The position numbers were made by a program, and so were the translations under genes. From positions 62,001 through 126,000 of the forward strand of contig JASANH010000900.1 of assembly GCA_030248295.1 (NCBI GenBank): a stretch of DNA of 64,000 nucleotides, in the 5' to 3' direction. The notes beneath the pieces were generated by a model. It saw nothing but the letters and a program-made list of their open reading frames with translations. It searched no databases and was not told where the DNA came from. Source of the stretch: Mesodorylaimus sp. YZB2_4. Taxonomy: Eukaryota > Nematoda > Enoplea > Dorylaimida > Dorylaimidae. This document shows positions 37,215 to 48,939 of this stretch, in pieces (position 1 is the stretch's first letter; each line of letters starts with the position of its first letter).

Positions 37215-37320
37215 TTGACCCGTTTGACCCGATCTTTCAAAAAAGTGACCCGCCCCGATTTTGACCCGACCCGACCCGACCGAAACTACCTGACCGGATC
37301 CGGGGTCTACTTTCAGCTAC
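37215..37320. repeat. GACCCG-type low-complexity tract
   Basis: Irregular tandem copies of GACCCG and GACCC run through about 100 bases. Confidence 0.7.
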
Positions 37321-37434
37321 AATTCTAAAAATTTCCAAAAAAAAGCAGCGTTCCGCCTCTGTTACATCCTATGTGTTACATTGCGAACACTTTCCCATGA
37401 ACTTTCGTAACAGAAAATGTACTTGAGCATCATA

Positions 37435-37855
37435 CCTTGTATACTGTAGATGACCATTGATCGGCAACCTAGGCCAGGTTTGCCCATATCCTTATACAGT
37501 GGAGTCCACTTATAGTTACACCGGATAATGTCACAGTCTGGTTATTATCACAGGTTTTCGAAGCCCCGAATTTTTCCCCTATACTTGGTGTGTGTATTTT
37601 GAGTTCGCCTATTATCACGCTGAATTTGTCCCAGTCCGCTTACTGTCACATATTTCTTGGCCAGGCGGGATCAGTTTGGAAAAAGCGTCACATTTACGCT
37701 CTTGGCAGTCTGAAACAAGTGCAAAATCGTCAAAAGCTAGGATTCCTCTCAAGAAAACGCTTGCATGAAGGCGCATGGCACCTTTTTGCTTCAGCTTTGA
37801 TCTGACTGATCCTCATATTTTGGACGGCTGGACGGACGGCAACCTAGAACATATT
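37435..37855. repeat. Dispersed repeat, copy B, with possible pogo/Tigger-like insert
   Basis: The end blocks match copy A at 16936-17070 (ATACTGTAGATGACCAT and GGCAACCTAGAACAT). The internal part starts TACAGTGGAGTCCACTTATA, followed by CCGGATAATGTCACAG, which resembles terminal repeats of pogo-type elements. The other end is unclear. Confidence 0.45.
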
Positions 37856-38243
37856 CAGTCCACTACAGTGTCTTATCAGTGATTTGTATTGAATAAATAC
37901 AGTAGCGCTGTCGCCGCCTTTATACTTTCGGTTCTGCTTGCTCACCGCCTTCTTTCTGACAAGCTGGAAAAATCGCGTGTGTAAATCATCAACTTTATTG
38001 ACCAATCCATTTTTACTGCAGATATAGCCATCGCCATAAACATTATAAACCGTACCTTTGCCTAGCATAATGGCACCATTCGAGCATACTGTAGGTATCC
38101 TGGCCTAGGCGCTTGTTAGTACAGGCGGCGTTACAGATACGTGCTTTCAAACATGCAGTGTTTTGTGTCGTTTATAATGGAATTCACTATGCACTACCTA
38201 ATAGAGGGTTAAGAAATACAGCCAACCCTGGTGCGACTATGAC

Positions 38244-39215
38244 TCACGGGATGCGCAAAAACAGGGGCATATGCTGGTCAATAAGAAATCGACTTCCATC
38301 CTTGCCGTTCATGTGGAGGACGGCAAACACGTCGTAGCGCTTGTTTTGAACAATACTTGGAATCTGAATAAAGACTTGTTGCCGTGGCTTGATCACGCGA
38401 TCGAATTCGCTGACGATCCTGTAATCTGTCGTGTCGATAACTTGCCCAAAAATTTCAGCCGACTCGAAAGGCATATCTCCCACAGAATAACGCAAGGTGG
38501 CGCCTCCGTTCAGAATTGTGCTTTGATCTTCAACCCAGGAATATTGCAAGAAACGGGCTGCACTGAGACGGGATTCAGTCGTCGCTTTTATCACAGTACA
38601 AGAAGTACATTTATCTATTTTTGATGACCGAGCATAGCCCTGACGTTTTGTGCGGTTGGTCTCCCTATCTCCGAGATCTATCTTCTTGGTTGGTCGTGTC
38701 TGCAGCCCATTCGAACTGGGGCCGTCTTTGTCGCCCGTTTTGTTATTTTGGAAGTCGACAAACTTCCCTTCTTGGTGTCCCATCTGGCCTTCCCCATCGT
38801 TGTCGCCTTCGTTCCCATGGTTTAATTCTTGAACATCTAATGCAGCGCACAAAACATACCAGGAACCGTCACGCAACCTCTGATCAGTGATATCGACCAG
38901 GTGCACGAAATCTGCTTGTTGCTCATCGACGCTGCAGGTTTTGAGCTCAGATCGATCATTGACTTGTCTTTGATTGAGATCATTTTCATCAAAGATCAAT
39001 TGATCTTGGAGCTCGGAGTCTTCGATTCGGCCCAGCAATACGTTGCGGGCATTGATCGGTAATCTTAGAATCCATCTGTTCTGTTGTCCACCGGAATTGC
39101 TGGCGTCATTGTGGCACAGCTGCATGGGACCCTGATCGTGGGGACATGGCATCAGCTCGATCCCAGCTCGAACAACGCCAAGAATCGTAAGTAAGAAAAG
39201 GAAAGGAAGGGCCAT
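38244..39215 (-). CDS. Secreted protein of unknown family
   Basis: A single open frame of 323 residues starts with a clear signal peptide (MALPFLFLLTILGVVRA). The mature part has an early cysteine pair (C-P-H, C-H), later cysteines at C-S-V and C-A, a charged glycine/asparagine-rich middle, and a dibasic site R-T-K-R followed by Q, which looks like a furin-type cleavage point. After it comes C-T-S-C and a second domain of about 110 residues with alternating hydrophobic positions, probably beta-rich. Family similarity was not recognised. Pro-region and mature domain separated at RTKR is an inference. A TTTTTATTT box lies about 40 bases upstream of the ATG on the coding strand. Confidence 0.7.
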   Translation of the reverse strand: MALPFLFLLTILGVVRAGIELMPCPHDQGPMQLCHNDASNSGGQQNRWILRLPINARNVLLGRIEDSELQDQLIFDENDLNQRQVNDRSELKTCSVDEQQADFVHLVDITDQRLRDGSWYVLCAALDVQELNHGNEGDNDGEGQMGHQEGKFVDFQNNKTGDKDGPSSNGLQTRPTKKIDLGDRETNRTKRQGYARSSKIDKCTSCTVIKATTESRLSAARFLQYSWVEDQSTILNGGATLRYSVGDMPFESAEIFGQVIDTTDYRIVSEFDRVIKPRQQVFIQIPSIVQNKRYDVFAVLHMNGKDGSRFLIDQHMPLFLRIP

Positions 39216-40268
39216 GTTGACAGGATGACCTGACTTGTACGCAGTGACTGGGAGAGGAAAATAAAAAGGCGACGAGGTGGAGAGAAAGTGTGAGTGACCA
39301 GGGCAAGGTTAGGGCGTCCTTATTTTCATCCCGAGGGGTCATTGACTTGGCCGCAGATGTCTAATGGTCAGCGTCGCTATTGGCCACTTGCGTCTCGCAT
39401 AACCAGTATAACCTCTTCTCGGGCAGGCGATCAGTCATTCTACAGGGGGTACTGCTGGACCGTGACCTGGTCAACGCAACCGCAGGGCTGGTAAACCGAA
39501 AGGACGCGACCGCAAATCGAACAGCCCGTCGAACAGGTTCTAGTACGAGCCGCCCTCAGCATGGACGGGAGTATCTGCACGGGTCTCCGCAGCGCAGATA
39601 CGATCACTCCCTGCACGGTCCCTAAAGGCAAATAGCAGGGCAGAGTTTACTATGTACATGGCCGTTTTGCAGACACCTCTGCAACGGATCAGTCGAACAA
39701 GAATATTCGACAGTATTAGTCGAGGGCGCTTGAAAACCTAGGGGCTGCACAATATCACTTACTGACCGCACTGGGGAGACGACAACCAGTTTCGGCAAGA
39801 TTCGATGCAGTGCAGTCGAGGGCCGATGCACACGGAAGTAATCATAGTCACGTGCTGGACTTATATGTGCCCAGCGGCAAGTCTGAGGAGGAACACAAGC
39901 ATGGAGGGATGGGCGTTACAGAAAGAAAACGACTGCGGTACCCTCACTTTCACTCGGGGCTCCCTAGTCAAGGTGAACAAGTTCTCACCAGCCGCACGTT
40001 GTACCCCCGCCACTTGTATTACATAACAATTTTTTATTTTTTATATGGCAAAAATATCAAATTACAAAACTGTCGCAAACTATCCCCCAAAACAAGACAA
40101 AGAAATTGTTGCAAAAAACAAAACAGCCGAAAACTTTTTCTGCTCAAAACCCAAAACAATACAAAAAATTTTCAAAAACAAATACAATAAGGATGCAAAG
40201 CTTTTTCTTCAACTCCTGCCCCAGCAAGCATATTCCAAAGCGTACGCATTATTTTTCGCTGCCCTTCT

Positions 40269-41997
40269 TCAACTCCTCTGTTCCCATCGAGCCCCGTGTC
40301 GACGTTGCGCTTTGATCTTGTCCGCTTTGCTGACTCGAGCTCCCGTTTTTGTGTAGTGATGGTGGTGATGGTCCACGGTCAAATGGAGATTGATGTTGAT
40401 GCCAACATTGGGCATTTCGGAGTTCTCGTTCAGACCAGGCCCTTCCTCCGATTCCAGCAACCCCTCACCATCGTCGTCGTCGTCAGCGTAATATCGAGCC
40501 ACGTCCCGTCCTCGACCACCTATCAAATGGCCGCCACGTAAAGCAGCCATCGAGGACAGTATTGGGAAGCGATCGGCTTTGGACTTGCCAGGAGATAAGC
40601 TCTGACGACGACGGCTTACGGGACTAGCATTGGCCGAAAGGGCCTGATATTCATTCTCGTTTTTCTCCTCATCGGGTTCTCGCAGCGAAAGTGTACTTTG
40701 CATACGCGACATGCTTTTTCCACGTAGGCCGATCCGATAGGCCAAACTGGTCACACGACGTTCTTCTTTATCGAGCGCTTCCTAAAGTAAACACTGACTT
40801 ACATTGATCTGTGCGAGGCATGTTTCACAGGGTTTCCTATTCAATGCTGGCTGTGTGGCCTGCACCTGATCTTCATGATCGCTGTTAGTCTACTAGGATA
40901 ACGCGTTTTTCTTTTGTGCACATTTTGCGTTTTCCATTGGCGCAAAAACTCTGCTGAAAAGCATGGAGAACAGAAAACAAGAAAAAAGTTTTAAAATGAT
41001 TACTTTTAAGTACTCGCTCAAGGCAATAACGCAGTCTTCATGACCGTTTTTTAAAGCTAACGTAAAAGCAGTGTCGCCATCGTCATTTTCGGCGTCCAAG
41101 AAATCCAAGAGGGTGGCTGAATCTTTTCGATATCTGCGTTTAAACTCATTCATGAACAAGCGAACGATGCTGTCGTATCCTCGCACACTGGCGTACATCA
41201 AAGCCGTGTTTCCGGCTCGATCTCTGATCAGGTAATCGATCCGAGGGCACGTGAGCAACAATCGGATTATTGGAGCACCCGACTCGGCCAAGGCGTACAT
41301 GAGGGCCGTGCGACCACGACTGTCGCGAGCATTCACATCAGCCAGGAAACGAGCCTCACCAACAAGGCCAGACGACGGACGTTCCCCCTTCTCTAAGGCT
41401 TCTTTTATTGTTGATTCCTTTGAAATAGAAGACATGAATAGAACTGACTCTAGACGTTTCTAGTCAACCAGAAAGACTAAATCTGAAGTTTTAGATCATT
41501 GTACGATTTTTAGATTTGCGCCCTGATCTCCCCTGGCATATCCTGCCTCTACGATATCAATGGGGACTCTAATTTTTTACTTCAAGCGAATGTTCTCGAT
41601 GAAATCTTGAGGCAAGCTGAGAAGTGAACCAGAACAAGAGTACTTGGCAAGCAGAGAAGTCCATGAGTGAAATGTCATGTTTGACGTTATGACTTACTAT
41701 CTCGCTGAGATTCATATTGCTGAATAAGATGGAGGTCAGGCCGCCCAACGTGGTCACCTCAGACTTGTCTTCTCGGCTTATCCATAAGCTTGAATTTTCT
41801 TTGCTCCTCTTGTCGCCAGGTGCCCTCCGCATGTCATTTTGCAATTGCATGACCATTCCGCACAGCGAGTCCACATCGCCCTCGGACACCGAGTCAGGGA
41901 TGCTGGCGCACGAGTCGGCTTTCTTGGTGATGATGGAAGGAGTGCGGGTCATCCTCGAATTTCGAATACTTGGGAAATCCTCGTCCTGCATTGCCAT
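40269..41997 (-). CDS. Ankyrin-repeat protein, three exons
   Basis: Exons are 41997-41698, 41417-41004 and 40781-40269, all phase 0, giving 408 residues. The ATG (M-A-M-Q-D) sits in the context GCCATGG; the frame is open further upstream, so a longer N-terminus is possible. Exon 1 is serine-rich and polar. Exon 2 carries two clear ankyrin repeats (D-S-R-G-R-T-A-L-M-Y-A and D-R-A-G-N-T-A-L-M-Y-A) and a third, D-G-D-T-A-F-T-L-A-L-K-N-G-H. Exon 3 encodes a basic serine-rich tail with a five-residue aspartate run and a five-residue histidine run. Ankyrin repeats mediate protein binding; no partner is indicated. The acceptors (TTTCAAAG, TTTACTTTAG) are acceptable and all joins keep frame. Confidence 0.78.
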
Positions 41998-44794
41998 GGC
42001 GAAACGCGTTAAAAAGTGGTTTCGTCGTCTAGTCGTCAGAGGGACTGCAAAGAACATGAGCTTATGCAGATTTCCGGTTGAACTTCGAGAGAATATCAGG
42101 CTTCTGCAGGGGTCGGCATGCATTCTAGGAAATTTTCGACCCTCATTTTATAATGCATGCCATTTTTAAGGAGCCCCAAAACGAAAAAAACTGGCGTGTG
42201 GTGACAAAAATTGCCACCCTGCGCGCGGATTCATCGAAGAAACTTTTTTGAAATCTCGCAATCAGTCCTTGCATCCGAGACAAGTCGAACAATGTCGGAT
42301 TTTCGAAACTGAGCAAGGGCAAGGCGAGTGTGGAGTAAACGCAACTTCTGGATGTTTGCTAAAAATTTTTCAAAATTTGTCCGAAACTGCCCCTTGCTAT
42401 TTTTTAAAATCTGTTGAATATCCCTTTAAAATCGTGGCCGTTTTTCTCAAACGATCAGAATCTCTGGTCAGCAATTCCGTTTATGTCGGGTCTTGTTTTT
42501 TTTAAATTTTAGGTCTGATAGAACGAGATTTGTTTTTTACGCCTGGTGAAAATTTTTTCCAGAGGGCCCTATATGGTGGCATAAATAAGAAATATATGGT
42601 TAAAGTTGGTAGTTTTCTTAAAATTTAGGAAACCTGCGTGAACTAGGAACCCTAGAAAACAATTTTGTCCCCGGATTAAGATCAAGATGTGAGCCCAAGC
42701 AACTCTGAGATATCGAGGATACCTCGAATAAACACGTGCTTTCGGTGCTTTTTCTCGTTCCATGATGCCATATATTCATTATTCGCTCCGATAAGTGTGT
42801 TTGCTTCAGCTCATTCTTAATCAATGAATCTGGACTTAATCATGTGATTAGCGGATAAAGAGGCTTTTGTGAATTAGTGAACGGATAAAACTATTCCTAG
42901 TATGGGTTCGGATCTCCATCATCATTAGCCGGACACCTAGGAGTTGAAGAGGCGGGCAGTACTGACCATTGAAGCGAGAGAAGCTTCTTTGTGCATGTGA
43001 CCCCCGCTTACAGCATGTTATCGAAATTTCGAGCAGACCTGGCGCTCATCGACGTCAAAGAACAGAATCACGCGTCAATGCTGATATTCCTGGAAGATAT
43101 ACCGTGTGTCTGGGCAGGTAACGTTGCCCATCGGGTTTTTATTCTTTTATGATGGCTGACGCATTGGGCTCACTGGAGCAAATAATTAGAAGGGATGATA
43201 CAAGTCGTTTTCTGCCTCATTGCCAGGACGGTATGAGAGTAGAACTTCGATCAGGTGATCAAGTTACACGACCACAGCTACGGCAGTTTTTTTATGCGCC
43301 TCCTAAGTTATTGAATTGACCGATCCAATGTGAGTTGAGCATTCTGTGTGGGTGCTGCGCATACAGGGTGACCATGCACCCCTGAGGGCTGCAAAGAAAT
43401 GGATGGACAGAATACATAATGCAATCACAGACAGGACAAAGAATGTGTGGCATTACGAGCACAGAAGAAAATCCCAGTTAATCTTTTACAAGCGATAGAA
43501 AAAATTTACTGTAGATCACCATTGAATTTCTTTCTTTTGTAATGACAGATCTGTAAGTTTGATTTGGCTGGCTGTTGGTTTTTTGACGTTTTAGCGCTTG
43601 TTTTTTTATCTTATACAATAAGATTCCTTCAGAAGAATTCTGTTTTCCAACATGGTTGTGGGCGCCCGACATATTTGAGGGAGGACACAAGGAACATTTA
43701 CAGTTATTAGGTCAGTTATTTGCTGAAGAAATTTCCAAAAATTGGCCCTGGCAGGCCTGACTTTAATGTTCATTTGAAATCCTTATAACTAGCTCATACA
43801 CAAAAATAGCTGACCCAGCGCTTGCTGAGTTTTTCATTCACGTATATGCTACCACGGACAAGCATTGCCCAAGGGAGCGTCTTTGAAATCAAAAATTCTG
43901 ACTTTTTCACATGTAAGAATCCAGGCTTGAGGTGTCAGACTTCTGCCAGCACGTCCGGAATGGGACCCAAAGCATCCCTTCAAAACATGGGTGCATGGTG
44001 AATGAATATCACACTCTTTTCTCAGTATTCCGACATTCCCGCACTTTGTCTTACACACAGGGTGGCTCAACCAAAACAGCCGTTTGGGTGCCCTTGCGAT
44101 GTGGTGGCATTCGGCGCCTGGTGTCTGTGGACTGTGCGAGGTAGTTCCTGTGGTTTGCGCCATCCTATGGTCAGCCCTAGTCTGTCCTAAGTCGAGCACA
44201 ACCAGCTACGGACCCAAACTTTGATGCATGACAAAGCACCCCCCCCCCCCGTGCTCAGCCATTTTCCCCTCTAACATTTGTTCAATGGGGGTGCAGCAGA
44301 TGTAACAGCATTGCCTGACTTGGTGAGAGAATTTCACTGTTTAAAAATTAATGCTTCGGTGAGGGAGTGTTTATCCACATCTCACTTACACACCTCGCGC
44401 CCCTTTTTCTGATGACTATGAAATCTTGCGGCACAGACTGTTATTTGCATCCAATTCCTATTCTCTTCGTTCTGCATGTTTTTCTCACGCGACTCGCCGA
44501 TTTTGCGCAAACGCGCAACGCGCAAAATGCGAAACAATTTCCAGTCCAGCCAGGGCCTAGTATCGCCATTGTACAGTTTTTTAACAGTTCGAGCCCAGTC
44601 CCCCCCACACTATCCAGCTCAAATTCTAGGTACTGCAAAGCAGTGTCCTGCCCTCGATCACTTCACAGCAACTCAGCGGCCAATGAGCTGTCTCCAAGCA
44701 GACGTCATTCTTCTCCCGTCGAACCCAACGTGCGGTTTGTCTCTCATTCTCTCTCGCTCTCATTCGTTTTTCGATACCGTGTCCAAAGGCAGTC
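41998..44794. other. Interval with no gene seen
   Basis: No supported gene was found. It contains the dispersed repeat at 43370-43515, a poly-C run near 44240, and a CT-rich stretch (44740-44770) just before the tyrosine phosphatase gene that may belong to its promoter. Confidence 0.5.
43370..43515. repeat. Dispersed repeat, inverted partner of 36225-36400
   Basis: The match is described at the partner. The two copies are 7 kb apart in opposite orientation. Confidence 0.7.
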
Positions 44795-47700
44795 ATGAGC
44801 AGCTCTTCGATGACCTTCCTCATGGTCCTGTGTTTGGCCGCCATGGCCCTGACGTCGATGGGGCACAGTAAGTCATTTCTGGCCACGGGCCTCAACTCTC
44901 TGATACCGTGTTCGCGATACCGTGCATTCTCTTATTTCAGAGATCGAAAATGTCACCTTCATCAAAGACAACGCCCGAGTCAGCATGGCCGAAGTGAACA
45001 GCGACATCGTGATCGTTTTGGTCGGCACCTTCAACCAGAACGAATGGATCCATGCCAAGTTCCCAAACGGTTCCACCGTCGCCTCCATCCTCACCGCCGC
45101 CGACCATCGCTCGCCCTACGTCGAACTGACGTGGAAACTGCTGTCGGACAGCCCCTTCGGCGAGTACACTTTCGAGCACGATGGCAAAGACCTCGGACCC
45201 AAATGGCTCTTCCACCACCGCTTTCGTAAGTGCACTTTTTCCCTTTCCACTCCAGGAAATAAATTGAAGGGCCTGTTGATTTCGTGGGACCATGTCATTT
45301 AGCGACGGCGGCCGAGACCACCAACTGGCAGCCGTGCGACGACCCGACGAAGGTGAACCTGATGACCGCTCAAGGGTTGCAATGGTGCACCAAGACCAGC
45401 GAGTGCAGCAGACAGTACCCCGGAGTCCACGATCACGTGTGTCGAGGAAACCACAGAACGATGTGCGATTTCTACGCTCAAGACGCGGCAAAGGAGCCAA
45501 GTTCGGAACGAAACAAGGACTGCGACGAGAGCAGTAAGCAAATGTTTTTATTAGGAATGCAGATTTGTACCAAAATACCTTTTAGAGCCGCCTCCGCGCA
45601 TCGAATACATCAAGTTCGAAAAGACGCTAGTTCTCAACCTCTTCGATATAATCTCGATCGACGAGGGAAAGCCCTTGTTCGCTGCCCGCTGCATCGACGC
45701 CATGGTGGAAGCCAGGGGGAACTGCACCATGTCCCACTTGAATGGCACTGGATGGAGGTGGTTCCATTTCGACAAGTGCGACCGAATGACCCCCTTCAAC
45801 ATGACCAGCGTCTTCGAAATTCCCGCCATCTACGTCTTCCGCTGCTCGTGGAATGACAAAGACACGAGGGACGAATGGACTGCCTTCATCCTGAACCTGA
45901 AATCGAGTAAGCACATTGCTGCATTGATTCATATTTCAGAGGTGGCTCCAATGGTCCCATTTTTCAGAGGGAAAAATCGTGAGGGTGGAGAAAGACAAGG
46001 ATGGCTACGACACCAAAGTCGTCATCACGGTGGAAGTGCCTCCTTCGGAGAATGTTGTTGTCATCGAAGGACTATTGGACCCGACTGGCGAAAGCGTGGT
46101 AAGTTGCCTGGGTGTCAATACTGTACAGGGACATACTGTAGGATTAAAATTTTTCTGACAGGACTCTTACGACCCGAAAAAGTCTGGCATGTACACCTTC
46201 AGACGCACCGTCTTCTTCACGAAATGCGGCAAAACCAGTTTTGAAGTTTTCGAGGAGAAATTCTAGGTGAATGCCCGACCTGAGCCGAGTAAGCAGCCAT
46301 TTCTTGATATAAAGCAGTCGATACAGACGCGTATTTTCAGTCAAAGAGACGTCAAAACCTCCAATCTTGATCAACGTCACCTCCGGAGAAGAACATGTGA
46401 TCAATGGCCCAACGATCCCTCAAGAAAAGGACAGTAAGTACCTCGCCCCGCCCAGCCCTAGGATAAAGCAGTCGGGAGTTCTTTCAGCCTTGAACCCGTG
46501 GCTGATTGCCGGTATCGTCGCTGTTGTCATCGTCGCCTTCATCATCACCGTCGTCGTCGCTGTCATCCTGGTCCGCCGCAAAAGTAATGTTCGTTTCGAT
46601 CAGTGACTTCCTTTCTGAAAAAGACGTTTTTAGAGGAAGGCGCCAAGAACGTCGTCGACCCTGAGAAAGGCCTCGCGAACACCAAAAGTGACGGGATGGA
46701 CGACAGGATGATCGTCCTCCCTCGGAAAGAGGTGGAAGAAGTCATGGAGAAGCTGAACAAGGATGTGAACCAGGAAGCCCTGGACGTCCTGAACGTCGAG
46801 AAGCACGGGAAAGATGTGATCACCTGCGACCAGGAAATGGAAAAGCGCAAAAAAGAGGCCGACGAAATCAATGACGACGAGAAGAAAGCTTATAATGTCG
46901 TCGAGAAGTTCAACAAGGATGTGAAAAAGATCGAGGGCGAGCGTCGCAAAAACAATCAGATCGTCGTCATGACTGGAGTCCGTCACAGCTCCGAGTTGTA
47001 CGACCCGACGCGAGTCGTGCTGAAAGACAAGGACATCCACGAAAGCATGCGCAAGTGCCTGCACATGAACGCGATGAAGGACTTCCACAACACCGAGGTA
47101 CTCATCTCGCAATCCGCGCTGTATAAACACCTCTTCTACCATCTGCTGGCCTACTTGGAAAACTTGGTAAGCGATTCACATTCAGCCCATTCCATAGAGT
47201 CTGATCCATTGCTTGATCTATGCAGATCGGCGTGACCACCGTCATCGGGATGCTGAGGGAGGATGGAAAGCAACTGATCGACCCGTACTGGAGTCAGACC
47301 GAGAAAGGGTTCTTGCACTTCCAGGAGGAGCAAGGCAAAGGCAAGGACAGGATAATCACTGTCAGGACCTTGTGGCAAGTGAACAAGGTCTACGGCAATC
47401 TGTACCTGCTGCAGCTCGAGATGGCGGGCAGGCCGCATCACAAGGTACAGTATTTCTGATATTTGCAAGCTCAGGGGACGATGCAGGGGTCTTCCGTGTT
47501 TAGATGTTCCTGCAGCACATCGAAGACTGGAAGGACAACCAGGGGCCTGTCAACATTTCCAATGTGTGCGTGGCCGTCATGCAGAACAGGGAGCTGCAGA
47601 TGGTGCAGATGGTCAAACGTGGTCTGCCCAACATCGCCGTCCACTGCTCGGCCGGAATCCAGCGTTCGCCCACCTTCGTCGTCCTGCGCCTGAACCTGCA

Positions 47701-48298
47701 GGCCTTCATCTACTGCGGAAAGGTCAACGATCGTGGCTTCTGCCACCTGGTCCGCCTCAAGCATCCACGTCTTCACCAACGCCTTCTTCGAGCTCGTTCG
47801 GCACAAAATGTACCAGCAATTCTTGACTTGCGACAGGGGAACAGTCCGCCTGAGGAAATGGGCGCAACGTAGGTCGCTGTGGTCCCCCCTCCCCCCCACT
47901 GACGTTTGACTGCATTTCTTTTTCGTGCAGTTGGTCTCACGACCGAGGAGCTGATCGATGAGCGGTTGAAAAAGGAGGAAGAGAATGAAATTGAAGATCT
48001 CAAACGTAAGGTTGACGATCCGTACGAAAAAATGAGGCCGAATGAAGACAGCATGGTGACCGTGCCAATGAAGAAGAAAACGTCCAAGATGGCTCTGTCG
48101 AAGTCAATGAAAACGCAGAAGAGTGGGTCGAAGACCGCTGGAACAAAGCTCTCGATGTCGGAATCGATGAAAACGCAGAAGAGTGGGCCGAAGACCGCTG
48201 GACCGAAAAAGTTGATGCTGCTGAAGAAGTTTGTCACGAAGGCTACCATGGCAAAGGGAACGACGACCAAACCCAAGGCTCAACCGAAACGTGGCTGA
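44795..48298 (+). CDS. Receptor-type protein tyrosine phosphatase-like gene, 12 exons, with an in-frame stop and a frame break
   Basis: Exons: 44795-44867, 44941-45225, 45303-45533, 45586-45906, 45968-46098, 46162-46288, 46341-46433, 46488-46583, 46634-47166, 47226-47444, 47504-47868, 47931-48298. They begin with a signal peptide (MTFLMVLCLAAMALTSMG). An extracellular part of about 400 residues follows, with paired cysteines and several N-x-T/S sites. One membrane helix lies in exon 8 (AGIVAVVIVAFIITVVVAVIL). A charged juxtamembrane segment and a tyrosine phosphatase domain (exons 9-11) come next, then a basic tail. The P-loop HCSAGIQRS is at 47642-47668, with the catalytic cysteine near residue 751. 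WPD is replaced by WKD and KNRY is not preserved. A TAG at 46264-46266 interrupts exon 6. Near 47757 one base too many is present: only then do HVFTNAFFELVR and the exon 12 join stay in frame. It may be a young pseudogene, or the sequence may contain errors. Confidence 0.75.
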
Positions 48299-48364
48299 AG
48301 AGGATGGCGATGAGAGGAATGGAAAAGGGGAGAGATGAAGAGGGGTGATCGATGGATCGATTTT

Positions 48365-48485
48365 TCATCATTTTTTAGCGTTCTCGTCACTAACTGGATG
48401 CTGCTCTCGTGTTCTCGCTGCTGTTTTCACCATTTTCTAGCATTCTCGTCACTAACTCGATGCTGCTTTCGTATTCTCGTTGCTG
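48365..48485 (+). repeat. Tandem duplication in the phosphatase gene 3' flank
   Basis: Two units of about 60 bases share TTCTCGTCACTAACT, GATGCTGCT and TTCTCG. They lie between the stop codon and the probable polyadenylation site. Confidence 0.75.
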
Positions 48486-48495
48486 ATACATGATG

Positions 48496-48501
48496 ATTAA
48501 A
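48496..48501 (+). promoter_or_regulatory. Variant polyadenylation signal (ATTAAA)
   Basis: ATTAAA about 200 bases after the phosphatase gene stop. No AATAAA is closer. Confidence 0.4.
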
Positions 48502-48939
48502 AATCAAAGACATTTGTAGCACAATGAGCGTGCATTTTGGAAATTCGGAGAAGACGCCATTCGATCGCCGTCATTTTTGCTCCAACATCAATACCCCTCC
48601 GCCCAAATCACTGCTGCGCTCTTGTCGTGTAGTCACATTTCATGGATCTTCAAAAATCCTATGGTGCGGCAGAGTTGAAATCCATGTTTGCAAAGTTGCC
48701 TCTGCCTTCAGTACTCGGTTTTACTTGGCACTATGCTTCGACTTGGTTCCTTGAATGGCTTCAGTCAAGACTTTGAATTACGATGAAAACGCATGATCGT
48801 AGCGTTTCACTTTGACATTTGAATGGCTTGGGTTGCCTGAGTAGGTTGAATGACTCAACGACTGGAGGCGGAGCCTTGGTCGAACGCGTGTCCTTTTTTT
48901 AGGGCGGCATTACCTGCTGTGCTCGTGTTATGGTAAAGT

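Noticed and set aside
40045..40356. Plus-strand frames at the end of the ankyrin gene
   Set aside because: AT-rich 3' flank followed by antisense of exon 3; no splice or domain support.
46630..47142. Minus-strand open frame of 170 codons opposite the phosphatase gene
   Set aside because: Shadow of the GC-rich coding exon on the other strand; no own motif.
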